Assembly: GCA_023417665.1 (NCBI GenBank)
Contig: JAEZFA010000080.1
Coordinates: forward strand, 1 to 25,241
Direction: 5' to 3'
Length of the DNA stretch: 25,241 nucleotides
Source: Pseudomonadota bacterium
GTDB taxonomy: Bacteria > Pseudomonadota > Alphaproteobacteria > Rhizobiales > Xanthobacteraceae
Position 1 is the first letter of the stretch. The number at the start of each line of letters is the position of its first letter. Under the pieces are notes generated by a model. The model ran no database searches, was not told the origin of the DNA, and was given only the letters and a program-made list of their open reading frames with translations. Shown here in pieces: positions 14,218 through 22,955 of the stretch. The translations under genes and the position numbers were made by a program.

Positions 14218-15981
14218 CTAGTGCCCGGCCGCAAGGGTGCCGATATAGCGTGGATCGGAAACACCCGTGATGCCTTCCGGGGTCACGAGAATCGAATTTG
14301 CCGCGCCGATGTTGAAGGGAAATGGGCTGACCTTGTGCCCGTAGCGTTCGAAGGCCGCGAAATTCTCCGGCTTCATCGTGGCTTCGAGCGCGCGCTCGAT
14401 CCGCACCTGATCCGGCATCCATTGGTGATGCACGCGCGGCAGCAATACGGCGTCCGCAATATTGAGCTTATGGTCGATCACGCCGCTGACGACGCGGAGC
14501 ACGGTGGTGATGATGGTCGAGCCGCCGGGCGAACCGGTGACGAGAAAGACCTTGCCGTCTTTCAGGAGGATCGCGGGCGTCATGGAAGAAAGCGGCTTCT
14601 TGCCGGGGCCGGGGGCGTTCGCCGCGCCGCCGATCAAGCCAAAGGCATTCGGTACGCCAGGTGCGAGCGAAAAATCATCGAGTTCGTTGTTGAGCAACAC
14701 GCCGGTGCCTTCGGCGACAAGACCAAGGCCGAAATTGAGATTGAGCGTGACGGTGGCGGCAACCGCGTTGCCGTATTGATCGAGCACCGAATAATGCGTG
14801 GTGTTGTCACCCTCTTTCTTCGGTGTCAGCCCCGCGCGAATTGCTGACGAAGGCGTCGCCTTGTCCGGGTCGATCGTGGCGCGGACTTTCGCTGCATAGT
14901 CCTTCGCAATCAGGCGCGTGAGCGGCACGCTGACAAAAGCAGGATCGCCGAAGAATTCCGCGCGATCGGCATAAGCCCGCTTCATCGCCTCGACCATCAG
15001 ATGCAGGGTCTGCGTCGCGTTCGGCCCGTATTTGCCGAGGTCGTAGCCTTCCAGAATGTTGAGAAGCTGCACCAGCAGCGCGCCGCCCGACGAAGGCGGC
15101 GGCATCGAGATCACATCATAGCCGCGATAATTGCCGCGAACCACTTCGAGGACTTCGGTGCGGTATTGAGCGAGATCTTCCGCCGTCATGACGCCGCCGG
15201 CATCACGCACGGCGGCCGCGATCTTCTGCGCGATCTCGCCGCGATAGAATGCATCGGGCCCGGTTTTCGCGATCGCTTCCAACGTGTTCGCAAGATCGGT
15301 CTGCACCAGACGGTCGCCGTCTTTGAGCGGCACGCCATCCTTGGAGAAAATCTTCGCCGTCGATGGCCAGCGCAGCAGCGTGCGGTGGAAAAAGTTGATC
15401 GAGCGCGCAAGATCGCTTTCGACCGGAATGCCGTCGCGCGCGAGCTTGATTGCCGGTGCAATCAGCTGCGCGAGCGTGAATTTGCCCGAACCGTATTTCT
15501 CAAGCGCCGTCGTAAGGCCCGATACGCTGCCCGGCACGCCGACGCCGAGACCGCTGCGGATGGACTTGCCGGTGTCCGGCTTGCCGCTTTCGTCGAGAAA
15601 GCTTGCCGCCGTAATCGCTTGCGGCGCAACTTCGCGAAAATCGAGCGCGATGGCCCGCTTCTTTTCTGCGAGCCAGATCACGAAGAAGCCGCCGCCGCCG
15701 AGATTGCCGGCGCGCGGATGCGTGACCGCGAGCGTGAAGCCAGCGGCCACCGCGGCATCGACCGCGTTGCCACCCTGTTTCAGGATTTCAAGTCCGACAC
15801 GGGTTGCGGTCGCGTCCTGTGTCGTCACCATGCCGCGTTGCGCGACGACCGGTTTGATCGTGCCCTGAAGCCGGAAAATATCCGTATCGGGATCGCTTGC
15901 CGGTTGTGCGCGCGCGAAAGCAACGAGCACGAGCAAAACGAGTGCTGCACCCCCGTAACGATTGCGAAGGAAAGCCAGCAA
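14218..15981 (-). CDS. ggt: Gamma-glutamyltransferase (glutathione hydrolase) precursor
   Basis: From a TTG at 15981 the protein has 587 residues and starts with a signal peptide (LLAFLRNRYGGAALVLLVLVAFARAQ). The longer ATG frame from 16116 overlaps the upstream gene by 130 bp and adds a low-complexity stretch, so I reject it. AGGA, overlapping the TAG stop of the upstream gene, lies just before the TTG; the spacing is short and CTG at 15978 is an alternative. The family body is complete: GGNAVDAAVAAGFTLAV, the oxyanion and substrate region, and the autocleavage site at Thr394 in GDNTTHYSVLD, which becomes the N-terminal nucleophile of the small subunit (Thr391 in E. coli), then SPGGSTIITTV. 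It acts in the periplasm on glutathione and other gamma-glutamyl compounds, freeing glutamate. Confidence 0.93.
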   Translation of the reverse strand: MLAFLRNRYGGAALVLLVLVAFARAQPASDPDTDIFRLQGTIKPVVAQRGMVTTQDATATRVGLEILKQGGNAVDAAVAAGFTLAVTHPRAGNLGGGGFFVIWLAEKKRAIALDFREVAPQAITAASFLDESGKPDTGKSIRSGLGVGVPGSVSGLTTALEKYGSGKFTLAQLIAPAIKLARDGIPVESDLARSINFFHRTLLRWPSTAKIFSKDGVPLKDGDRLVQTDLANTLEAIAKTGPDAFYRGEIAQKIAAAVRDAGGVMTAEDLAQYRTEVLEVVRGNYRGYDVISMPPPSSGGALLVQLLNILEGYDLGKYGPNATQTLHLMVEAMKRAYADRAEFFGDPAFVSVPLTRLIAKDYAAKVRATIDPDKATPSSAIRAGLTPKKEGDNTTHYSVLDQYGNAVAATVTLNLNFGLGLVAEGTGVLLNNELDDFSLAPGVPNAFGLIGGAANAPGPGKKPLSSMTPAILLKDGKVFLVTGSPGGSTIITTVLRVVSGVIDHKLNIADAVLLPRVHHQWMPDQVRIERALEATMKPENFAAFERYGHKVSPFPFNIGAANSILVTPEGITGVSDPRYIGTLAAGH

Positions 15982-15985
15982 CGTC

Positions 15986-16579
15986 CTAGCGCGCCATGCC
16001 GTAATATTCGGCGTTCGGTTCCTGGCCGCAGGCGGTCGCCATGCGGTTCGACATGTTGAAGAAGGCGGCGACTGCCGCGATGTCCCAGATGTCGCGGTCG
16101 GTGAATCCCGCTTCACGCAAAGCCGCGCGATCTTCCTCGACGACCTCCCACGGCTCCTTCGTCAGTTTCCACGAGAAATCGAGCATGGCGCGCGTGCGCG
16201 CATCGAGTTCGGCGGCGCGGTAATTCGCGACAAAGGTTTCGGCAAGCATCGGATCGCCGGTCAGTTTGCGCAGCACTGCGCCATGAGCCACGAGACAATA
16301 GTGACAATGATTGGCCGAGGAGACAACGACCGCGATCATCTCGCGCTCGATCTTCGAAAGGCCCGACTTCGCCAGCATCAGGTCGTCGGACATGGCGACG
16401 AAAGCCTTCAGCTTTGCAAGATCGAAGGACGCTGCCTGCAGCACATTGGGAATGAAGCCGAGCTTTTCCTGGCATTTCGCGAAATAGGCTTTCATCGCCT
16501 CGTCGAGCTCGCCGGGCTCGAGGTCGAGCGCCATCACGCGGCGATCCGTGGGTGCCGAGGCGGTACCGGTGGCCTTCAT
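15986..16579 (-). CDS. Peroxidase-related AhpD/carboxymuconolactone decarboxylase-family protein
   Basis: A 197-residue all-helical protein of the AhpD-like family. The active site pattern is E-R-E-M near residue 81, then Cys92-x-x-Cys95 with His99 in NHCHYCLVAHG, as in alkylhydroperoxidase D proteins. The segment GFIPNVLQAAS and the end NRMATACGQEPNAEYYGMAR match the peroxidase-related branch. Such proteins are thought to reduce peroxides through the CxxC pair. Two ATGs lie close together (16585 and 16579); AAAGGG is 8 bases from the second and 2 from the first, so I choose 16579. The ggt start lies 4 bases after its stop, implying coupling. It is divergent from the NAD-glutamate dehydrogenase. 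Confidence 0.9.
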   Translation of the reverse strand: MKATGTASAPTDRRVMALDLEPGELDEAMKAYFAKCQEKLGFIPNVLQAASFDLAKLKAFVAMSDDLMLAKSGLSKIEREMIAVVVSSANHCHYCLVAHGAVLRKLTGDPMLAETFVANYRAAELDARTRAMLDFSWKLTKEPWEVVEEDRAALREAGFTDRDIWDIAAVAAFFNMSNRMATACGQEPNAEYYGMAR

Positions 16580-16614
16580 GGTCATGTCCCTTTCTTCGTT
16601 TAGGAGCACTCTAT

Positions 16615-16633
16615 CAGCCGGTAGGGCCGGCTG
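16615..16633. other. Hairpin in the divergent AhpD-like / NAD-GDH promoter region
   Basis: CAGCCGG (16615-16621) pairs with CCGGCTG (16627-16633) over a 5-base loop. It lies 36-54 bases before the minus-strand start and about 105 before the plus-strand start. It may be an operator or leader structure; I recognise no specific regulator site in the 158-bp gap. Confidence 0.35.
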
Positions 16634-16737
16634 GAACCGTGGGCTCGACATGGGGTTCGCGGAGGCAGACACTGCAGGGAACCGGCGCCGCGAAAGTGAT
16701 AACGGTCGGGCTTCTGAGGGACAGGAAGGCGGCGAGC

Positions 16738-19700
16738 ATGAATATCGCTGAAGTTTTTGCGACGGGCGAAAATCCGGACGCGCGCGCTTTGCTGGAAGAA
16801 GCCGCGCGAATCAACGGCCGCGCGAAAATTCCCGATGACTTCATCGCCGCTTTGTTCGGTACCGCGGCGCCCGAAGACCTCAAGCCCTATCGGCCCGCGG
16901 AAATCGCCGCGCTCGCCGCAAGAAGTTTCGCGCATCTTGCAACTCGCAAGGCCGATGCCGCGGATATCCAGATCTACAATCCGGCAGGCGAGAAAGGCTC
17001 CGAGCTTTCCGCCATCAGCGTGATCGAAATCGAGAACGACGACATGCCGTTCCTGCTCGATTCGGTAACCGGCGAACTTGGCGAATCGCATCTCGCCGTC
17101 CGGCTCGCCGTGCATCCGATCTTTGCAGTCGAGCGCAAAGAGAACGGAGCGCTTGTCGCCTGGCGAGGTCTCGCCCGGGACGGCAACCGAAAGCATCGGG
17201 AGAGCTTCATCCATCTGCATGTCGACCGCGTTGACGAATCGCGGCATGCCGCGATTGCGCAAGCGCTGCAACAGGTCCTGGATGACGTTCGCATTTGCGT
17301 CGCCGACTGGCCGGCCATGCTCGCTTATGCCGATAGCACGATCGACGATCTGCAGCAAAAATCCAATCCCTTGCCGCCGGAGGAGTTGCAGGAAGCGATC
17401 TCTTTCATGAAGTGGCTGCGCGACGGCCAGTTCACGTTTCTGGGTTGCCGCGACAACGTGGTGATGGGCAGCGGAGACAATCTCTCGCTCGAGCCGCTTT
17501 ATGAAAGCGGTCTTGGTATTCTGCGCCGCCGCGACATCCGCGTCTTGAGCCGCGCCGGACAGCCGGTCGGGACGACGCCGGAACTGCGCGAATTTCTGAA
17601 GCTGCCGCTTCCGGCCATCGTAACAAAGGCCAATCTGCGTTCGCGGGTGCATCGCCGCACGCATATGGACTACATTGGTATCAAGCGCTTCGACAAAAAC
17701 GGCAAGCTCAGCGGCGAGCGGCGCATCGTCGGATTGTTCACGTCGCCGGTCTATCGGGAATCGGTCTTCAAGATTCCGTATCTGCGCCGCAAGGCGGCGT
17801 TCGTGCTCGATCATGCAGGCTATGCAGCCGAGAGCCATTCGGGCAAGGCGCTCGCGAACGTGCTCGAAACCTATCCGCGTGACGACCTGTTCCAGGTCGA
17901 CCGCGATACGCTTCTGCGCAACGCACTTTCGATCCTGCAACTCGAAGAACGGCCGCGCATTCGCGCACTGGCACGCCGCGACCGCTTCAGCCGTTTCGTG
18001 TCGGTACTCGTCTATGTGCCCCGTGAGCGTTACAACAGCCAGATTCGCGCGCAGATCGGTGCTTTTCTCGCGCAAATCTACCAAGGCCGGGTCTCGGCCT
18101 ATTATCCGTATTTTCCCGACGGCCCGCTTACGCGCGTGCATTTCATCATCGGGCGCGATGCCGGGGAGACGCCAAATCCGTCGCGCGTCGAAGTCGAAGC
18201 CGGCATCGCTGCAATCGTGCGAAGCTGGCACGATGAGTTTTCTGACGCGCTGCAATCCGCGTTCGATCCGGGCCGCGCGCGGACTATCGCAGAAGCCTAT
18301 CGCGATGCGCTGACGGCGGCCTACCGCGAAGCCTACTCCGCAAAGGATGCGGTCGCCGATGTTCGCATCATCGAGAATCTCTCGAAGGAAAAGCCGCTCG
18401 CGATCAATTTCTATCGGACGGAAGCGGGCGACCGGAAAACCGTCAATCTGAAGGTCTGGAACTGCGAGCGGCCGCTGCCGCTATCCGAGCGCGTTCCGCT
18501 GCTCGAGAACATGGGCTTCGCGGTGATCGACGAGCGTACTTATGTCGTCGAGCGCGAGGAAGCCGCAGGCGGCACGGTGTGGCTCCATGACATGACGCTC
18601 AAGCGGGCCGACAACGTGGAGATCGACGCGGAGGCGCTGGATGCGCCTCTCGAATCGGCGCTGATGGCAGTGCTGCAGGGCCGCGCGGAAAACGATGGTT
18701 TCAACGGCCTTGTGCTTTTCGCAGGGATGCCCTGGCGCGACGTAACGCTGGTCCGCGCGCTCGGACGCTATCTGCGGCAGGCCGCGATTCCCTATAGCCA
18801 GGATTATCTCTGGTCGGTCGTGAACAAGCACGCGGCGGTCGCAAGCGACCTTGTCGCACTGTTTCACGTCCGTTTCGACCCCCGTTCTGGCGCGGAAAAA
18901 CGTGAGGCTGAAGAGCAGGAAATCCGCGCCCGGATCGATTCCGCACTCGGCGCAGTCGAGAGCCTCGACGAAGACCGCATTCTGCGGCGCTTCGCCAACC
19001 TGATCGCGGCGGCAGTACGCACGAATTTCTATCAGATCGCGAAAGACGGCGGGCCGCGCCCCACGATCGCGATCAAGTTCGAGAGCAAGAAGATCGACGA
19101 CCTGCCGTTGCCGCGGCCCTTGTTTGAAATCTTCGTCTACTCGCCGCGGGTCGAGGGCGTGCATCTGCGATTCGGTAAGGTTGCGCGGGGCGGCATTCGC
19201 TGGTCCGACCGCCCGCAGGACTTCCGCACCGAGGTGCTTGGGCTCGTCAAGGCGCAGCAGGTTAAGAACGCGGTGATCGTGCCGGTCGGCGCCAAAGGCG
19301 GTTTCGTGCCGAAGCTGATGCCGCCAAATCCTCCCCGCGATCTATTCATGGCCGAGGGGACCGAGTCCTATAAAATTTTCATCCGCTCGTTGCTTGAACT
19401 GACCGACAATCTTTCTTCGGAAGGCGAGGTGATTCCGCCGGAGAATACCGTGCGGCATGATCCCGACGATCCTTATCTCGTGGTCGCGGCCGACAAGGGC
19501 ACCGCAACCTTCTCCGATACCGCAAACGCGCTTGCGATCGAGCACGGCTTCTGGCTCGGCGATGCTTTCGCGAGCGGCGGCTCCGCCGGTTACGATCACA
19601 AGAAGATGGGCATCACCGCGCGCGGCGCGTGGGAGGCCGTAAAGCGGCATTTCCGGGAAATGGATGTCGACATCACGAAGACGCCGTTCACGGTCGCGGG

Positions 19701-21570
19701 CGTCGGCGACATGTCGGGCGACGTGTTCGGCAACGGCATGCTCCTGGAAAGAACCATCAAGCTCGTCGCCGCGTTCGATCATCGCGACATCTTTATCGAT
19801 CCCACTCCCGATCCGGAGAAGAGCTTCGCGGAACGCAAGCGGATGTTCGAACTGCCGCGTTCGAGCTGGCAGGACTATGACAAGGCGCTGATCTCCAAAG
19901 GCGGCGGTGTCTTTCCGCGCAACGCGAAAAGCATTCCGCTTTCGCCGGAGATGCGGACACTGCTTTTGCTCGAAAAGGAAAGTGCCACTCCCGCCGAGGT
20001 GATGAACGCGATTCTCAAAGGCGCAGTCGATCTTTTGTGGTTCGGCGGAATCGGCACTTATGTGCGCGCATCTTCGGAAAGCGACGCGATGGCCGGCGAT
20101 CGCGCCAACGACGCGATCCGCATCACGGGCGCGGAGGTCGCGGCGAAAGTTGTCGGCGAGGGCGCCAATCTCGGTATGACGCAGCGCGGCCGCGTCGAGG
20201 CGGCACTGAAGGGCGTGCGTCTCAATACCGATGCAATCGACAATTCCGCAGGCGTGAATTCGTCGGACGTGGAAGTGAACCTCAAGATCGCGCTTTCGAA
20301 GCCCGTGCGCGCAGGGCAGCTCTCGCTGGAAGCGCGTAACGAATTGCTCGCGGCAATGACGCCGGATGTCGCGGCCCTCGTGTTGCGCAACAATTATCTG
20401 CAAACGCTTGCAATCTCGCTGGTCGAACGCGAAGGGGCAGCCGATGTCGGTTTCGAGATGCAATTGATGCGCAACCTCGAACGGCGCGGATTGCTTGATC
20501 GCGGCGTGGAATATCTGCCGTCCGATATGGCGCTGACCGAGCGGCAGACCAAGGGTGCCGGGCTGACGCGGCCCGAACTTGCTGTCACGCTTGCCTATGC
20601 CAAGCTCACGCTGTTCGACGATCTGGTCGCATCCGACGTGCCGGATGATCCTTATTTCGAAGAGGAGCTTCTGCGATACTTCCCTTCGGCCGTGACCGAA
20701 CGCTTCCGCGACGCCGTGGAAACGCATCGTCTGCGCCGGGAGATCATCGCGACACGGCTCGGCAATTCCATGATCAATCGCGGTGGCCCGGCCTTCGTAG
20801 TCCGCGTGTCCGAAGAAACCAGCGCCTCGCCAGCGCTGATCGCCAAGGCTTATGCCGCCGTGCGCGACGGCTATGATCTTGTCGCGATCGACCGCGCGAT
20901 CGACGAGCTCGATGCGAAGATTTCCGGCGGCGTGCAGCTGGGACTTTACGCCGCCGTCAAAAGGCTTCTGCTCGATCGTGTCGTCTGGTTCGTGCGAAAC
21001 GTCGATTTCTCGCAAGGGCTTGCTGCGGCCATTTCGCACTACCGCGAGGGTATCGAGCTGGTCGAAGGCGGCATTGCCGCGCTGTTGCCGGCCGAACGCC
21101 TCGCCCAGCTGGAGGCGCGCGTCAGCGAACTTGCCGGGAAGGGCGTACCGGAAGCGCTTTCCCGCCGGATCGCGCAACTGCCTGAGATTGCACCGGCGAG
21201 CGATATCGTGCTGATTTCGACCCAGACCGGCAAGAAGCTCCAGGGTGTTGCCGAAACATACTTCGCGGCGGAAGACTATTTCCGGCTTGACCGCGTGCTC
21301 GCGGCGGGTGGTGCCGTGCAACTGACCGATCATTTCGACCGGCTTGCCTTTGATCTCGCGCTTGCGCGGATTTCCGCTAGCCAGCGTCGCATCGTGGCGG
21401 CAGCCCTCGAAACCGGAGAATGCGGGCGCGCAGCAATCGAAGCCTGGGTCGCGACGCAGGCCGGTACGGTTGACCGCGCACGGCGCGGCGTGCACGAAAT
21501 TGCGGAGTCGGGGCTCACGCTTTCCAAGCTCGCGGTCGCGGCCAATCTCATCAGTGAGCTGGTTTCGTAA
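16738..21570 (+). CDS. gdhZ: NAD-specific glutamate dehydrogenase, large 180-kDa class
   Basis: From ATG 16738, preceded by AGGAAGG at 8 bases, the protein has 1610 residues, the size of the 180-class enzymes of Caulobacter (GdhZ) and Pseudomonas (GdhB). The frame is open for 186 bases farther upstream but that part looks non-coding. The N-terminal half (1-700) carries the regulatory ACT-like and helical regions (e.g. IENDDMPFLLDSVTGELGE). The catalytic core lies near residues 810-1170: ARGGIRWSDRPQDFRTEVLG (about 815), AKGGFVPK with the active lysine (about 855), DKGTATFSDTAN (about 919), GGSAGYDHKKMGITARG (about 948), and the NAD fold GVGDMSGDVFGNGM (about 987). It deaminates glutamate to 2-oxoglutarate and ammonium for catabolism. 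The symbol follows Caulobacter usage. The UMF1 transporter follows after 17 bp and is probably co-transcribed. Confidence 0.96.
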   Translation: MNIAEVFATGENPDARALLEEAARINGRAKIPDDFIAALFGTAAPEDLKPYRPAEIAALAARSFAHLATRKADAADIQIYNPAGEKGSELSAISVIEIENDDMPFLLDSVTGELGESHLAVRLAVHPIFAVERKENGALVAWRGLARDGNRKHRESFIHLHVDRVDESRHAAIAQALQQVLDDVRICVADWPAMLAYADSTIDDLQQKSNPLPPEELQEAISFMKWLRDGQFTFLGCRDNVVMGSGDNLSLEPLYESGLGILRRRDIRVLSRAGQPVGTTPELREFLKLPLPAIVTKANLRSRVHRRTHMDYIGIKRFDKNGKLSGERRIVGLFTSPVYRESVFKIPYLRRKAAFVLDHAGYAAESHSGKALANVLETYPRDDLFQVDRDTLLRNALSILQLEERPRIRALARRDRFSRFVSVLVYVPRERYNSQIRAQIGAFLAQIYQGRVSAYYPYFPDGPLTRVHFIIGRDAGETPNPSRVEVEAGIAAIVRSWHDEFSDALQSAFDPGRARTIAEAYRDALTAAYREAYSAKDAVADVRIIENLSKEKPLAINFYRTEAGDRKTVNLKVWNCERPLPLSERVPLLENMGFAVIDERTYVVEREEAAGGTVWLHDMTLKRADNVEIDAEALDAPLESALMAVLQGRAENDGFNGLVLFAGMPWRDVTLVRALGRYLRQAAIPYSQDYLWSVVNKHAAVASDLVALFHVRFDPRSGAEKREAEEQEIRARIDSALGAVESLDEDRILRRFANLIAAAVRTNFYQIAKDGGPRPTIAIKFESKKIDDLPLPRPLFEIFVYSPRVEGVHLRFGKVARGGIRWSDRPQDFRTEVLGLVKAQQVKNAVIVPVGAKGGFVPKLMPPNPPRDLFMAEGTESYKIFIRSLLELTDNLSSEGEVIPPENTVRHDPDDPYLVVAADKGTATFSDTANALAIEHGFWLGDAFASGGSAGYDHKKMGITARGAWEAVKRHFREMDVDITKTPFTVAGVGDMSGDVFGNGMLLERTIKLVAAFDHRDIFIDPTPDPEKSFAERKRMFELPRSSWQDYDKALISKGGGVFPRNAKSIPLSPEMRTLLLLEKESATPAEVMNAILKGAVDLLWFGGIGTYVRASSESDAMAGDRANDAIRITGAEVAAKVVGEGANLGMTQRGRVEAALKGVRLNTDAIDNSAGVNSSDVEVNLKIALSKPVRAGQLSLEARNELLAAMTPDVAALVLRNNYLQTLAISLVEREGAADVGFEMQLMRNLERRGLLDRGVEYLPSDMALTERQTKGAGLTRPELAVTLAYAKLTLFDDLVASDVPDDPYFEEELLRYFPSAVTERFRDAVETHRLRREIIATRLGNSMINRGGPAFVVRVSEETSASPALIAKAYAAVRDGYDLVAIDRAIDELDAKISGGVQLGLYAAVKRLLLDRVVWFVRNVDFSQGLAAAISHYREGIELVEGGIAALLPAERLAQLEARVSELAGKGVPEALSRRIAQLPEIAPASDIVLISTQTGKKLQGVAETYFAAEDYFRLDRVLAAGGAVQLTDHFDRLAFDLALARISASQRRIVAAALETGECGRAAIEAWVATQAGTVDRARRGVHEIAESGLTLSKLAVAANLISELVS

Positions 21571-21587
21571 AAGGTAGTCGCGCTTTC

Positions 21588-22955
21588 ATGAACCAAGCAC
21601 CGCGCCGGGCGATCTTCGGCTGGGTTCTGTTCGACTGGGCCTGCCAGCCCGTCGCGACACTCATCACGACATTCATCTACGCGCCTTACTTTGCCTCCGC
21701 GGTAGCCGGGAGCCCCGCCGAAGGGCAGGCGCTATGGGGTTTTGCGGCGGCCGCAGCCGGAATCATCATCGCGCTGACTTCTCCCTTAATCGGGGCCGTC
21801 GCCGATGCTGCCGGTCCCCGCAAGCCCTGGATCGCAAGTTTCGGGCTTTTGCTGGTACTCGGCTCCATCGGACTTTGGTTCGGCAAGCCCGGCGACCAGA
21901 GCACGATCATGCTGGTGCTTGTCTGCTTTGCAGTGCTGACCATCGGCGCGGAATTCGCAACCGTCTTCAACAACGCCATGATGCCGTCGCTGGTGCCGCC
22001 GAACAAAATCGGCTGGCTTTCGGGACTTGGATGGGCAACCGGCTATCTCGGCGGCTTGGTGTCGCTTGCCTTTGCGCTCCAGTTTCTCTCGACCAATCCC
22101 AAGACCGGGCTAACGCTGATGGGAACGCCGCCTGCCTTCGGGCTCGACGCCGTGGCGCGCGAAGGCGACCGCTTCATCGGGCCGCTGACCGCGATCTGGT
22201 TCGTTATCTTCGTGCTGCCGATGTTTCTGTTTACGCCGGACCACGCGAAAGCACTGAAAATCGGGCCGGCGATCCGACGCGGCTTTGGCAATACGCTCGC
22301 GACCATCCGCGAAGCACGCCAACACAAGAATATCGGGACGTTTCTACTGGCGAACATGGTCTATACTGATGGCCTGGTCGCGCTGTTTGCATTCGGCGGT
22401 ATCTATGCCGCCGGCACCTTCGGCTGGGGCGCGATCCAGCTCGGAATATTCGGCATCCTGCTCACGATCACCGGAACCGCGGGCGCGCTGATCGGCGGCA
22501 GGCTTGACGACAGGTTTGGCGCGAAGCCGGTTATTCTCGGCGCACTGGTCATTTTGCTGATCTCCTGCATCGCGATCCTTTCCATCGATCGCGACCGGAT
22601 TTTCTTCTTTGTTCCAGTGACGCCGGCCGATCCGCATGCCGGTTTGTTCGGCAGCGTTTCCGAGAAGCTTTATGTTGCGATCGGGCTGTTCATCGGACTC
22701 GCGGCGGGCCCGCTACAGGCGGCCTCGCGCGCACTGCTCGTACGGCTTGCACCGAAAGCGCAGCTTGCACAGTTCTTCGGGCTGTTCGCGTTATCGGGAA
22801 AGCTGACTTCGTTTCTGGGACCGTTTCTGGTCGCGACCGTCACCGCGCTGACGCTCAATCAGAAGGCCGGTGTCTCGGTGCTGGTGCTGTTCTTCTTTGT
22901 CGGCGGACTTTTGATTCTGAAAGTCGTCAGTGCCGGAAGTGCCGCACCCCGGTGA
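21588..22955 (+). CDS. MFS transporter, UMF1/Atg22-like family
   Basis: A 455-residue integral membrane protein with about 12 hydrophobic segments. The beginning GWVLFDWACQPVATLITTFIYAPYFAS, the loop SPLIGAVADAAGPRKPWI and the pattern NNAMMPSLVP are typical of the UMF1 (Atg22-like) branch of the major facilitator superfamily. Atg22 exports amino acids from the yeast vacuole, but substrates of bacterial members are unknown. Its position 17 bp after NAD-glutamate dehydrogenase suggests an amino acid or related nitrogen compound, by context only. The ribosome site is weak (AAAGGT far upstream), so translation may depend on coupling with the dehydrogenase gene. Its last 29 bases overlap the end of purH on the other strand. 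Confidence 0.88.
   Translation: MNQAPRRAIFGWVLFDWACQPVATLITTFIYAPYFASAVAGSPAEGQALWGFAAAAAGIIIALTSPLIGAVADAAGPRKPWIASFGLLLVLGSIGLWFGKPGDQSTIMLVLVCFAVLTIGAEFATVFNNAMMPSLVPPNKIGWLSGLGWATGYLGGLVSLAFALQFLSTNPKTGLTLMGTPPAFGLDAVAREGDRFIGPLTAIWFVIFVLPMFLFTPDHAKALKIGPAIRRGFGNTLATIREARQHKNIGTFLLANMVYTDGLVALFAFGGIYAAGTFGWGAIQLGIFGILLTITGTAGALIGGRLDDRFGAKPVILGALVILLISCIAILSIDRDRIFFFVPVTPADPHAGLFGSVSEKLYVAIGLFIGLAAGPLQAASRALLVRLAPKAQLAQFFGLFALSGKLTSFLGPFLVATVTALTLNQKAGVSVLVLFFFVGGLLILKVVSAGSAAPR

Noticed and set aside
15982..16116. ATG 16116 as start of gamma-glutamyltransferase
   Set aside because: It would add 45 Arg/Pro/Thr-rich residues before the signal peptide and overlap the upstream gene by 130 bp.
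16552..16737. Upstream extension of the NAD-GDH frame by 62 codons
   Set aside because: It overlaps the start of the divergent AhpD-like gene, looks non-coding, and ATG 16738 has a good ribosome site and the family N-terminus.
19342..21495. Open frame of 717 codons on the minus strand inside NAD-GDH
   Set aside because: Antisense shadow of a conserved enzyme; composition is His/Arg/Cys-rich and there is no ribosome site or family motif.
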